Shown piece by piece: positions 18,589 to 26,940 of a stretch of 64,000 bases of DNA (positions are counted from its first letter, which is position 1; every line of letters begins with the position of its first letter). Origin of the DNA: Microvenator marinus. Its GTDB lineage: Bacteria; Myxococcota_A; Bradymonadia; Bradymonadales; Bradymonadaceae. The position numbers were made by a program, and so were the translations under genes. The notes under the pieces were generated by a model. That model was not told where the DNA came from. It saw only the letters and a list, made by a program, of their open reading frames with translations, and did no database searches. The stretch spans positions 4,426,001-4,490,000 of the forward strand of contig NZ_CP042467.1 in the NCBI RefSeq assembly GCF_007993755.1. Reading direction: 5' to 3'.

Positions 18589-19905
18589 TCAGAGGCTCTG
18601 GACGTTGGGGTGTTCCCCTTTGATGGCGTGTCGCGCGTCGAAAACAAGGCGCGAATGTTTGATGACGAAGTCGTAGTCGACGTCACGGTGGTTGGTCACC
18701 ACGATCACAGCGTGAGAAGCCTCAAGAGCTTCCTTGGTCAAAGCGACCGACTTCGCCTTGATGCCATGGTCGTCGACATGGTCCACAAACGGGTCGTGAT
18801 AGCGCACATCTGCGCCCCATTCTGTGTGGAGCAATTGCCATACATCCAGTGCCGGAGACTCACGGACGTCATTGATATTGGGCTTGTAGGCCATGCCGAG
18901 GAGAAGGATTTTGGCGCCTTTGAGCGCGACTCCTCGCTCGTTGAGTGCCCGCACGAGCTTGTTGACCAGGAATCGTGGCATATTGCCATTGATATCGGTC
19001 GCAAGCTCGATGAAGCGGTTGTAGAAGCCGTAACTCTTGGCTTTCCAGCTAAGGTACGTGGGGTCGAGCGGAATACAGTGGCCGCCGATTCCAGGGCCCG
19101 GGAAGAATGGCATATATCCGAAGGGCTTGGTGGCCGCAGCTTCGATGACATCCCACGTATAGATCCCCATGCGGTCCGCCATCATCGCCATCTCGTTGAC
19201 CAATGCGATGTTCACGGCGCGGAAGGTGTTTTCCAACAACTTGACCATCTCTGCTTCGCGAGCGCCGCGCACAGCATGCACGTGGTCGACCACCTGCGAG
19301 TAGAATTTCTCCACCAACTCGGTGCTTTTAGGCGTGACTCCGCCCACCACTTTCGGGGTGTTCTTCAAGCCGTAGTGCGCGTTTCCGGGGTCCACGCGCT
19401 CTGGACTGAACGCCACAAAAAGGTTCTTGTCCAAGACAAGGTCTTCCGAGGCCAATTCTTGGGCCACGAGCTCCTCGGTGGTTCCGGGATACGTGGTCGA
19501 TTCCAAGATCACGAGCACACCGGATTTCTTCAGATGGGGGCGCATCGCTTCCACGGAAGCCTGAATGTACGAGACGTCTGGGTCGCGCGTCTTTCTCAAC
19601 GGTGTTGGAACGCAGATAGAGATAACGTCGGCGTCCTTCAGGTCTTCGTACGACGCCGTCGCTCGATAACGCCCGGTGTCTACGAGCTCTTTAACGTCTG
19701 CGTCAGAAACATCGATGATATGGCTTTCACCGCGATTTAGGCCCGCCACCTTCTCAGGATCTACGTCGAGCCCGATACAATGAAATCCGGATTTGATGAC
19801 TTCCACAGCCAGCGGTAGCCCGACGTATCCCTGCCCGATCACGGCCACGGTCAAGGATTTCGAGTTCAATGCTTCAAGTAGGTTCTTCGACATTCCCATC
19901 TCCAA
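18589..19905 (-). CDS. Nucleotide-sugar (UDP-HexNAc) 6-dehydrogenase, WbpA/WecC family
   Basis: This 438-residue enzyme (or 434 if Met5 is used) has the UDPGDH/MNND three-domain plan. An N-terminal Rossmann fold has VIGQGYVGLPLA (about residues 18-29). A central domain has the family signature PFGYMPFFPGPGIGGHCIPLDP with the catalytic Cys in GGHC. The C-terminal domain has LLLGMAYKPNINDVRESPA. The family oxidises a UDP-sugar C6 alcohol to the acid with two NAD+, supplying uronic acids for O-antigen, capsule or exopolysaccharide. The PGPGIGGHCIPLDPxYLSWKAK signature favours UDP-GlcNAc or UDP-ManNAc as substrate over UDP-glucose. No glycosyltransferase is adjacent; its only operon mate seems to be kamD. 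Confidence 0.9.
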   Translation of the reverse strand: MEMGMSKNLLEALNSKSLTVAVIGQGYVGLPLAVEVIKSGFHCIGLDVDPEKVAGLNRGESHIIDVSDADVKELVDTGRYRATASYEDLKDADVISICVPTPLRKTRDPDVSYIQASVEAMRPHLKKSGVLVILESTTYPGTTEELVAQELASEDLVLDKNLFVAFSPERVDPGNAHYGLKNTPKVVGGVTPKSTELVEKFYSQVVDHVHAVRGAREAEMVKLLENTFRAVNIALVNEMAMMADRMGIYTWDVIEAAATKPFGYMPFFPGPGIGGHCIPLDPTYLSWKAKSYGFYNRFIELATDINGNMPRFLVNKLVRALNERGVALKGAKILLLGMAYKPNINDVRESPALDVWQLLHTEWGADVRYHDPFVDHVDDHGIKAKSVALTKEALEASHAVIVVTNHRDVDYDFVIKHSRLVFDARHAIKGEHPNVQSL

Positions 19906-19946
19906 TGAATTTGCGTGGAATAGCTACACCACACTCCCCTTGTGTA

Positions 19947-19967
19947 CAAGCAGGCTCCGTTTGCTTG
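19947..19967. repeat. Intergenic stem-loop repeat, copy 1
   Basis: Arms CAAGCAG and TTGCTTG enclose the loop GCTCCGT: six Watson-Crick pairs plus a G-T closing pair. It belongs to the dispersed family also seen at 29833-29903 and 50753-50871. It sits about 40 bases upstream of the dehydrogenase start, between two divergent genes. Confidence 0.6.
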
Positions 19968-19973
19968 GAATTC

Positions 19974-20027
19974 TTCTCAAAAAAATTAACTTTTTTCGCA
20001 ACATTTTCGAATTTTGTCCGAAAATAA
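19974..20027 (+). repeat. Upstream block shared by the two coiled-coil genes (copy A)
   Basis: This 54-base AT-rich block precedes the gene at 20098 and aligns without gaps to the block at 60161-60214 upstream of its truncated relative. Matches include the opening TTCTCAA and a perfect TTTTGTCCGAAAATAA at the end; 25 of the last 29 bases agree, 37 of 54 overall. It may hold the family's promoter or operator. Confidence 0.7.
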
Positions 20028-20097
20028 GAATACGGGCCCAAGTTTTGGGCGCCGTAACTTTGATTACAACCAACTAAACCCGATTAAGGGGGATAGA

Positions 20098-20931
20098 ATG
20101 ATAAAGCTAACGCCCAAAATGGCGAAGCCGCACGAGGCATGGTGCCTCAACATCGCATTGCAGGTGTGCGGCGAAGTCAGAAAACACGAATCCTTTCGCC
20201 AACACCGGACAGTGGACGCGATACTCCATATGCCGAATCCAGTGGCCCATTGGGGACCATTGGCAGGTCTTTTGTGCAGACGAGACGTACTGGTTGAGCA
20301 TTTTTCGAACTCAGTGAGTTTGTCCGATTTAGGATCCTGTCGCGAGAAGATCGGCTATGCGTCGTACCGGTACTTCACAACACGGATAAAGAATCGGACA
20401 GAGCTCCACCCATCCATGGTGATCTTGTCTCACCGCACGCCTGAACGTGTTCTTAAAGAACCCAACATGTTTGAAAAGACAACAAATAAAGGAATTTGGA
20501 GGTGGGGATCGGTGGAATGCGGCCCTATCTTCATCGTCGCCACCACGGCTCTGGAGGATACCCCTGAGTTTGAGTGGATGAAGATGACCACTCGCCTGCC
20601 CCAAACTCCAGGAGAGTTTGATAAGGCGGCGAGATTGATAAGTGAAAACATAAACGATAAAATAAAACCCGAAGATTTGGAGAAGACCATGTTTGATTTC
20701 ATGTATGTAGATGGGGTGAACGTTCTAACGTACGCCGAAGAGCAAAAGAAGGCCGCCGAAGAGCAAAAGAAGGCCGCCGAAGAGCAAAAGAAGGCCGCCG
20801 AAGAGCAGAAGAGGTTTGCGCAAGAAGTTCTTCGCGAACTTCAGGAGCAGAAAAAGCTCAATGAGGAGGCGAGGCGAGAAATCGAAGCACTTAAGGCTCA
20901 GATGAACGGGGGCGTCGCCTCCGACGACTGA
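20098..20931 (+). CDS. Coiled-coil protein of unknown family, intact member of a local pair
   Basis: The ATG at 20098 follows AAGGGGGA (20086-20093) and is preferred to the upstream TTG at 20014, which falls inside a conserved non-coding block. The 277-residue product has a globular N-terminal domain (to about 200) and a charged coiled coil made of heptad copies of AEEQKKA, ending in REIEALKAQMN. Residues around GIWRWGSVECGPIFIVATTALED match the start of the gene at 59435-60112. A segment VEHFSNSVS...REKIGYASYRYF is weakly reminiscent of the EHQS...RxxxY region of Rpn/YhgA-like PD-(D/E)XK proteins, which also often end in charged repeats, but I cannot confirm this. No signal peptide, so probably cytoplasmic. 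Confidence 0.7.
   Translation: MIKLTPKMAKPHEAWCLNIALQVCGEVRKHESFRQHRTVDAILHMPNPVAHWGPLAGLLCRRDVLVEHFSNSVSLSDLGSCREKIGYASYRYFTTRIKNRTELHPSMVILSHRTPERVLKEPNMFEKTTNKGIWRWGSVECGPIFIVATTALEDTPEFEWMKMTTRLPQTPGEFDKAARLISENINDKIKPEDLEKTMFDFMYVDGVNVLTYAEEQKKAAEEQKKAAEEQKKAAEEQKRFAQEVLRELQEQKKLNEEARREIEALKAQMNGGVASDD
20734..20817 (+). repeat. 21-bp in-frame tandem repeat encoding coiled-coil heptads
   Basis: Four 21-base units beginning GCCGAAGAGCA: the first three are identical, and the fourth diverges towards its end. Each encodes one heptad (AEEQKKA), so copy-number change would lengthen or shorten the coiled coil by whole heptad turns. Confidence 0.9.
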
Positions 20932-21015
20932 GTCGGGCTACGCCATCCCCGAACGAATTTCTAGTAGGAAAAAATACCGATTCATTGCTACCTTATCGGT
21001 ATCAAAGGAGGTCCA

Positions 21016-21978
21016 ATGTCTTGGTATAATTTGCCCCCTCGGCGCGATGAGGGGGACGACCGCTCTATCGATGAAATCCAAATTCGAGCCACGGAGCCAC
21101 ATCCAGCTCCTACCGACGGCGCCCTCGGCCAGGCGTGGGAGATGGTCAAGGAAAAGCCCTTCGAGACCATACTGCTCTCCTTTGGAATGATCATTTTCGG
21201 CCAAGGTGGCGGGTGTAACAATGTGGGCAATTTGGGTGAGCTCATCCCCACAGGTGATACCGACACTTCCGATACCTGGGGCGATGATTACGGTGATTCT
21301 TACGACGACGGCTCCAGTTTTGGAGAGGGGACTCAGGACTACGAGAGTTGGGATCCCGCAACTGAGCTCCTTGGAACCTTCGATCCGGCAAGCATTGATC
21401 TGGTCAATCTCCCGTTCTCACTAGGAGTGCTCACCGATACTGCATGGCTCGGGATCGGCCTTGCCGCGGTGCTTTTCATCGTGGCCTTGGGGCTCTTGAT
21501 GTGGGTGCTCCGCACGGCCATTGAGGCGGGCTCTGTAGTGTTCTGGCTGCGCTATGTACGCGGCCAAGACGCAACACTGAATCACACCATACAGGCCAAG
21601 AAGTTCATTCTGCCGCTGCTCGTCACGAATATCCTCTACGGCATAGCCATCGGTCTGGGCTTCCTCGCTCTGGTCATCCCGGCGGTGATCATCGCGATAG
21701 GTCTCTATTTCGTTTCCTATGTCGTGATCGATAAAAACCTGACCTATCTCGACGGCCTCAAAGCTAGTTGGCGTCTTACCGACGGCTACAAATTCGATAT
21801 TTTCATATTTGCGATTTTGTCGGGCTTCTTGAACATGGGCGGTATGCTTCTGTGTTGTGTCGGTATGTTTGTGACGAACGCGATCGTGATGGGAGCCACG
21901 GCCATCATTTATAACCGGCTCGCAGAGCCCGGAAATGCCTATATGCCGCATTCTGATATATTGAGCGCGTTTGACTGA
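21016..21978 (+). CDS. Multi-pass membrane protein of unknown function
   Basis: A strong AAAGGAGG (21004-21011) fixes the ATG at 21016. The 320-residue protein has a cytoplasmic-looking N-terminal 50 residues, a weak hydrophobic segment (ETILLSFGMIIFGQ), an acidic Asp/Gly/Ser/Thr-rich loop (about residues 75-120) and then at least four long hydrophobic helices between about 145 and 305. The region KKFILPLLVTNILYGIAIGLG...YLDGLKASWRLT resembles the repeated helix-loop pattern of DUF975 or glycerophosphodiesterase membrane-domain proteins (an amphipathic AxxxSWxLT-type helix after the membrane helices). That fold-level likeness is my reading, not proof. It follows the coiled-coil gene on the same strand. 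Confidence 0.7.
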   Translation: MSWYNLPPRRDEGDDRSIDEIQIRATEPHPAPTDGALGQAWEMVKEKPFETILLSFGMIIFGQGGGCNNVGNLGELIPTGDTDTSDTWGDDYGDSYDDGSSFGEGTQDYESWDPATELLGTFDPASIDLVNLPFSLGVLTDTAWLGIGLAAVLFIVALGLLMWVLRTAIEAGSVVFWLRYVRGQDATLNHTIQAKKFILPLLVTNILYGIAIGLGFLALVIPAVIIAIGLYFVSYVVIDKNLTYLDGLKASWRLTDGYKFDIFIFAILSGFLNMGGMLLCCVGMFVTNAIVMGATAIIYNRLAEPGNAYMPHSDILSAFD

Positions 21979-22007
21979 ACCTTGAGCTTCGGAGCTGTAG
22001 CGGGCCC

Positions 22008-22466
22008 ATGGATTTTCGAATTCAATTTTTCATTCTAAGTGCGATTTTGCTGGTCGGCTGCGTCGATCCTGAAGCGCGTCCTTACGAAGAGTACGTCGAG
22101 GACTACGAACGCCTGCAAAATGGCGAAACTTTGAACAACCAATCGACAAACAACCAGTCGAATGGAAGTACAAATCAGAATACCTCGAACCAGACCAACA
22201 ACGCCTCGAACAACACCTATCCTTGCTCGCCGGATGGTGGCGCGTCTATCGACATCACGATTCGCAATGCTACTGAGTATCCGGCAGATCTCTTCTGGGT
22301 CTCGTTTGACTGCGAAGAGCTACAGTATGGGACGCTCTTTCCCGACCAGGTTCGGTCTCAGCAGACCTTCGTGGGGCACGTCTGGATTTTGAAAATCATC
22401 AATACCACCCTCGCATGGGGCGTGGTGGAAGAGGGCACGACTGAGCTTGTTTTGGGGGAAGAGTGA
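22008..22466 (+). CDS. Lipoprotein with a VHL-beta-like domain
   Basis: The 152-residue product has a signal with lipobox LLVGC (Cys 18), a spacer (about residues 42-70) made almost only of Asn, Ser, Thr and Gln, and a C-terminal domain of about 80 residues. In that domain IRNATEYPADLFWVSFD, then YGTLFPDQ and FVGHVWILK follow the order of the von Hippel-Lindau beta domain (CNRSP...VWLNFDG, YPTLPPG, YRGHLWLF). In animals this domain reads hydroxyproline in HIF; in bacterial envelope proteins its role is unknown, probably peptide or carbohydrate binding. The GTGA at 22463-22466 couples it to the next gene. Confidence 0.75.
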   Translation: MDFRIQFFILSAILLVGCVDPEARPYEEYVEDYERLQNGETLNNQSTNNQSNGSTNQNTSNQTNNASNNTYPCSPDGGASIDITIRNATEYPADLFWVSFDCEELQYGTLFPDQVRSQQTFVGHVWILKIINTTLAWGVVEEGTTELVLGEE

Positions 22467-24655
22467 GATCTTTTTGGGTTGTACTTGTTGGTCTCTTGGC
22501 GAGTGGCTGTTGGAGCGTAGTGACGCCTCAGGCGTCCAAAGCCGATAAGCTTCTAGCGCAAGGAAAGCTCCAAGAGGCAGACGAAGCCTACGCAATGGCA
22601 GCGCAGGCCGAGCTTGCTCAGGACGAATGGGACTACATTTTTGAGCAGCGATGCAAAGCGCGAACTGAGATCCTCCAGGACGCCATGAAGACCTTGCGAA
22701 GCACTCAGCCGAGTACCGAAGAGGTGGAGAAATGGCAGGAATATTCAAGGCGCTGTCCGTCGTACGTGGAGTTCTACGCAGAGCTTACGGACATGATGAT
22801 TGCGGCCGCCGAGCGGCAGTTTGCCACTGACGTGGACCCAAAAGTGGCACAAGGCGATCTCTACGGCGCGCTCAAAGCGGCCGAGCCCCTCACACGCCTG
22901 ATTCCGGAGGGTGGGGCGCGCGCGAAGATGCTCGAGGACCTTCGTGATCGTTATGCAGCTGACTTGGCTCAAAAGTCCGGCGCGCTCGAGACCACTTATC
23001 CCACGACAAAATCAGTCCTCGACTGGATGGGCTCTTGGTCGAGCCTCTACGACGGACAGATTGATCGCGGTCCAACAGAGCGGTTTATGAGCGTGGCACA
23101 AGCCAACTCGGCTGCCGCCGCCATCGAAGGTGATTGTGCAGCCATCGCGATCGCGCCACTCAAAGAGGTAGGTTCGAGTACAGGCTACGAGATCGTCGGT
23201 CTAAAGGTCTCAGATTGCACTAAAACCGTCAGTGTTAGAGAGGGAATCGAGGAGTACATCGAGTACATTCCCAAGGTAGTGACACGGCAGGTTGAGCGGG
23301 AGGTTGTGGTTCCGGTGTCAGTCCCGAGCACCACAAACTACGTCAAATGTTACTCGAGCGGAAACTGCTATACCACCTCTTCTTACACTACCTACTCCAC
23401 TCGCTATGAGACTCAGAGGTATACCGAAACCATCACTGAGACGATTCAGGAGCCGCACCAAAGGCAACGGCCGGCCCTCTTTGCAGCGGCGCGGCGCAAG
23501 GCCCGTGTCGATTTTGAGGTGCGCTCGCCCGATGGGGCACAATTCGTGTCGTTTGAGGTGAACGTGTCGAACGAATCGAGCCCGTTTCCTATGACGACGG
23601 ATCGTGCTCTCGTTCAAGGATTTGATACGGACTCGGTTGTAAATGAGGCCATGCTCGCTGAGGTCGAGGCCAAGATCCGAGAGGAAGCTCATGGCGCCGC
23701 CTATGCCCTTCGGCAAGAGACAATCGCCAGACTCTGGGAGGCGCAAGTCAGCACCAACCCCAAACAAGCTACAGAGTATGCACTCATGCTTTGGATTTCC
23801 GGGGATGATACTGCCGAGGTGATTTCATACCTTGATGCCGCGCTCCCGATGCCGATCTCAAGGTTTCCCATCGCCGAGGATCACCGCGTCCCTCGCTACA
23901 CATGGGCACCTTCAGAAATCAAAGATAACTACTTCGTATTCGATGCGAGCAATCGTTACTGGGAGGGGGTCGTGTCCACAGGATATCCGATCTTCTCAGC
24001 TGGTATCATGGGAGCCTATCGCTCTCCCGAAACCTTCGTTGGCCAGCCCGAGCGCGGTAGCGCTCAAGCCGACTTCTTTACCCGTTTGAGGTGGACCTTC
24101 AGCTCCGACGACCATCACAAGGGGTTCGGGCTTATGCTAGGCTACGACACCACCTTCAGCATCGGAACGAGACTCGGCGAGGACTATCAAAGGCTTCAAG
24201 AACTGCCGATCTACGTGGACGAGGAAAACTATAAAGAGCTCGGAACCACGTTTGGCATGGACCTCGCCGTTGCATCGATGGTGGGCTATCGCTCTCGATT
24301 CTTTGGGATCTTTGCTGGAGTGCGCCCCACGTACACCTCGTTCAAGATCGGGCACTTCTTTTCGGAAGGCGGCACGATTCCGCTGACGGGCAGACTCGAA
24401 ATCCGAGTTCGCGAGCGTTATCCCGTGATCGCAGAGGCCTGGTGGGGGGACTTAAACGGCTCCACGTCGCTTGGCGAGTTCGGGCAGGCAGGGGCTTTCC
24501 TCGATTGGCCCATCGGCCCCATAGGGTGGCTGAGGCTCGGCGCCACACAACACGTCCTACCAGCTGAGTTTTTCGGCCTCTTCGAGACCGACGACATCTA
24601 CGTACCCAGCGCTAAGACCCTCACTGGGTCAGTCGGCTTCACACTAAATCTCTAG
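22463..24655 (+). CDS. Large lipoprotein with helical N-terminus and probable beta-barrel-like C-terminus
   Basis: Starts with GTG overlapping the previous stop. The 730-residue protein has lipobox LASGC (Cys 16), then a helical region with a TPR-like start (ADKLLAQGKLQEADEAYAMAAQAE). A central stretch rich in Tyr, Thr and Ser follows (about residues 285-330, many TYSTRYETQRYTET-like runs). The C-terminal 230 residues alternate aromatic and small residues and end SVGFTLNL, like outer-membrane barrel strands. That suggests a lipid-anchored protein whose end folds in or on the outer membrane, but no family is recognised. Co-translated with the VHL-like lipoprotein, so the two may form one envelope complex (inference). 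Confidence 0.7.
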   Translation: MRSFWVVLVGLLASGCWSVVTPQASKADKLLAQGKLQEADEAYAMAAQAELAQDEWDYIFEQRCKARTEILQDAMKTLRSTQPSTEEVEKWQEYSRRCPSYVEFYAELTDMMIAAAERQFATDVDPKVAQGDLYGALKAAEPLTRLIPEGGARAKMLEDLRDRYAADLAQKSGALETTYPTTKSVLDWMGSWSSLYDGQIDRGPTERFMSVAQANSAAAAIEGDCAAIAIAPLKEVGSSTGYEIVGLKVSDCTKTVSVREGIEEYIEYIPKVVTRQVEREVVVPVSVPSTTNYVKCYSSGNCYTTSSYTTYSTRYETQRYTETITETIQEPHQRQRPALFAAARRKARVDFEVRSPDGAQFVSFEVNVSNESSPFPMTTDRALVQGFDTDSVVNEAMLAEVEAKIREEAHGAAYALRQETIARLWEAQVSTNPKQATEYALMLWISGDDTAEVISYLDAALPMPISRFPIAEDHRVPRYTWAPSEIKDNYFVFDASNRYWEGVVSTGYPIFSAGIMGAYRSPETFVGQPERGSAQADFFTRLRWTFSSDDHHKGFGLMLGYDTTFSIGTRLGEDYQRLQELPIYVDEENYKELGTTFGMDLAVASMVGYRSRFFGIFAGVRPTYTSFKIGHFFSEGGTIPLTGRLEIRVRERYPVIAEAWWGDLNGSTSLGEFGQAGAFLDWPIGPIGWLRLGATQHVLPAEFFGLFETDDIYVPSAKTLTGSVGFTLNL

Positions 24656-24674
24656 AGTTTCGTAGTCTCTCGTT

Positions 24675-24701
24675 GGTTAGTCTTGCGTTTGGAGACTGAC
24701 C
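24675..24701. other. Hairpin upstream of cbs
   Basis: GGTTAGTCT (24675-24683) pairs with AGACTGACC (24693-24701), nine pairs including one G-T, around a 9-base loop, 38 bases before the cbs start. No T-run follows, so it could be a terminator for the upstream genes, a leader structure, or chance. Confidence 0.3.
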
Positions 24702-24739
24702 GGGATAGGCAATCGAAAACCTGAACCTGGATTGAAACA

Positions 24740-26119
24740 ATGCCCATTAAAGCTGCAAACAACATCCTTGAACTCATCGGAAACACGCCTCTTGTGAAGT
24801 GCCACAAGATTGCGGCACACGTAAAAGCTGATATTTATCTGAAGCTTGAGTACTTGAACCCTGGCTCGAGCGTCAAAGACCGACCGGCGCTCCAGATCAT
24901 CCGTGACGCGGAAGAATCGGGTCTCCTAAAGCCAGGCGGGACCATCGTTGAGGCCACCAGTGGAAACACCGGTATGGGCCTTGCGCTCGCCGCCGCGAAC
25001 CTCGGGTATAAGTGTATATTCGTGATGCCCGACAAGATGAGCGAAGAGAAAATCCGCTCGCTTCGTGCGGTTGGCGCGCGCGTGGTGGTCTGCCCAACAG
25101 CTGTTGAGCCCGACGATCCGCGCTCCTACTACAAGGTAGCCGAGCGCCTCAGCATCGAGACCCCAAACGCTTTCCTCGCGAATCAATACCACAACGCTTC
25201 CAACCCCAAGGCGCACGTGCACAGCACCGGCCCCGAGCTTTGGGAGCAGACGGACGGCGAGATCGACGTGTTTGTGTCTTCGATGGGGACTGGCGGTACG
25301 ATCAGTGGAACGGGGCGCTACTTGAAAGAGAAGAACCCTGACGTGCAGATTGTGGGTGTGGACCCGATCGGGTCCATCTACTACGACTACTTCAAAACTG
25401 GTCGCATGACCGAAGCCCACACCTACCTTGTAGAAGGGTTCGGCGAGGACTTCTTGCCCTCGACCATGCATTTCGACGTGGTTGACGAGGTGATTCGTGT
25501 GAGCGACCGAGAGTGTTTCGAGTACACGAGACGCCTCGTTCGCGAAGAAGGAATCCTAACCGGTGGCTCGTCGGGCGGCGCACTTTGCGCAGCGATCAAG
25601 TACGCTGAGCGCATGGACAAGCACATGAATATCGTTGTGATCATGTGCGACTCCTTCTCACGCTATATGTCCAAGATTTTTGACGACGAGTGGATGCGTG
25701 AGAATGGCTTGCTTGGACCCGATCCTAACTCGGATCGAGTCTCCGATATTCTGAACACCGTGGGGGCGCACAAGCGCGCTGTGATTACGGCTCGCCCTCA
25801 AGAGAAGCTCACCGAAGTCATCGAGAAGATGAAGAAGCACGGGATTTCCCAGCTTCCGATGTTGGACGGCGACAAGGTTGTGGGAATCGTAGCTGAGAAC
25901 GATGTGTTGAACTACTTGCTCACCGCTGACAAAGAAGGTGGCGTAGCGGCAGACGTGGCAGAACCGAATTTTGCCGTCGTTGATCCGTCTACCTCTGTGA
26001 GCATCGTGGGTCAGTTCTTTAAGCAGAACAAAGTCGTCGTGGTTTACGATGACACCAAGCTCACGGGTATTTTAACCAAGATCGACTTCATCGATCATGT
26101 GAGCCGGAAAATCGCATGA
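24740..26119 (+). CDS. cbs: Cystathionine beta-synthase (PLP domain plus two CBS domains)
   Basis: The 459-residue enzyme has a fold-type II PLP domain with SSVKDR (Schiff-base K46), EATSGNTGMG, the glycine loop SMGTGGTISGTGRYLK, and GGSSGGA near the end. Two tandem CBS domains follow (about 345-400 and 405-459). This layout, without a heme-binding N-terminus, is that of bacterial cystathionine beta-synthases, which join serine (or O-acetylserine) and homocysteine in reverse transsulfuration; a cysteine-synthase role is the alternative. The CBS pair suggests control by an adenosine ligand such as SAM. Its stop overlaps the start of the next gene (ATGA, 26116-26119). Confidence 0.92.
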   Translation: MPIKAANNILELIGNTPLVKCHKIAAHVKADIYLKLEYLNPGSSVKDRPALQIIRDAEESGLLKPGGTIVEATSGNTGMGLALAAANLGYKCIFVMPDKMSEEKIRSLRAVGARVVVCPTAVEPDDPRSYYKVAERLSIETPNAFLANQYHNASNPKAHVHSTGPELWEQTDGEIDVFVSSMGTGGTISGTGRYLKEKNPDVQIVGVDPIGSIYYDYFKTGRMTEAHTYLVEGFGEDFLPSTMHFDVVDEVIRVSDRECFEYTRRLVREEGILTGGSSGGALCAAIKYAERMDKHMNIVVIMCDSFSRYMSKIFDDEWMRENGLLGPDPNSDRVSDILNTVGAHKRAVITARPQEKLTEVIEKMKKHGISQLPMLDGDKVVGIVAENDVLNYLLTADKEGGVAADVAEPNFAVVDPSTSVSIVGQFFKQNKVVVVYDDTKLTGILTKIDFIDHVSRKIA

Positions 26120-26937
26120 GATTATTGTTACTCGCTCTCTCTTTTCTTCTCATCTCGACGGAGATCTCGGCTCAAACAAACTTGCGTTTGGTTGTTTCGG
26201 ATCCGAGCGAGTTGAGCGAGGGAAAGTCCCCGAAGCGCCAGGCCCATCTGAATCAGATGGTGCTCGAAGCGTTGCAGAAACGTACTGAAGCTGCGGGGAT
26301 GAGGGGCACTCAGGTGACCAAGGCGGGTAGCGATCTCAAGATTTCAGTTCCGAAGAAGTGGAAACGCTCATTCATCGATCCGATCGTCTTGGCACCAGGT
26401 CGCCTTGAGGTTCGGGCTTTGAGCCCGATGGCCGTTGATTGGGTCCAAAATGCGTCCCAACTGCCGGCTGGGGTTGAGCTTCGGGGAGCTGCCGAGCCAT
26501 TCCTCTGGAGTGCCGACCGCCGGCTCCTCGACCAAGTCGCCGAAAAGTTTTCGACTCCCACAGAAATGGTGGTGGTCGCGAAGCATCCCGAAGGCTGGAG
26601 AACCTACTCAGGTACTCAGGTTCTGGGGCGTGAAGCCGACATTGATGTGGCCAAATCGGACCGTAGTCCGAACGGCGGCGCATTTATTTCGATAAGATTC
26701 CGCACTTCGATGGTGGATCGTCTTGCGACTCCGGCTTTTTTGGATGTAAAAACATGGCTGGTCATTTTGGACGGTGAAGTCTTGGGACTTGTATCTTCCA
26801 CTGCGTTGGCGACGGGCTCAATTGAATTGAGCGCGCCGGTCTCATTGCCCTCCGACGGGCAACGTCAGTGGGTTTCACAGGTTGCAGGCCGGCTCGCCGC
26901 TCCTCTTCCTATTCCTGTTGCCATTCTTCCGGAGTGA
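26116..26937 (+). CDS. Secreted SecD-P1-like protein
   Basis: The 273-residue product has a cleavable signal peptide (LLLLALSFLLISTEISA) and no membrane helix. The order of elements matches the periplasmic P1 region of the translocase subunit SecD. LEALQKRTEAAGMRGTQV...DLKISVP corresponds to ILRRRVxxLGVxEPxVQ...RIVVELPG. A LEVRAL strand follows, then FISIRF...VILDGEVLGL and finally VAGRLAAPLPIPVAILPE, like LRAGALPAPVxIxEE. SecD itself continues into six helices, absent here. It may be a stand-alone P1-domain chaperone-like protein; this rests on pattern similarity. Translationally coupled to cbs. Confidence 0.65.
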   Translation: MRLLLLALSFLLISTEISAQTNLRLVVSDPSELSEGKSPKRQAHLNQMVLEALQKRTEAAGMRGTQVTKAGSDLKISVPKKWKRSFIDPIVLAPGRLEVRALSPMAVDWVQNASQLPAGVELRGAAEPFLWSADRRLLDQVAEKFSTPTEMVVVAKHPEGWRTYSGTQVLGREADIDVAKSDRSPNGGAFISIRFRTSMVDRLATPAFLDVKTWLVILDGEVLGLVSSTALATGSIELSAPVSLPSDGQRQWVSQVAGRLAAPLPIPVAILPE

Positions 26938-26940
26938 AGC

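Noticed and set aside
18610-19740. Long plus-strand frame of 376 codons opposite the nucleotide-sugar dehydrogenase
   Set aside because: It is the antisense shadow of a well-supported gene; it has no signal, no family motif, and a His/Val/Arg-rich composition typical of shadow frames.
20014-20097. Upstream TTG start for the coiled-coil gene
   Set aside because: The TTG lies inside a block conserved in a non-coding position at the second locus, while ATG 20098 has a good AAGGGGGA site.
24656-24739. SAM riboswitch before cbs
   Set aside because: Only one 9-bp hairpin is visible; the multi-helix core of known SAM riboswitches was not found.
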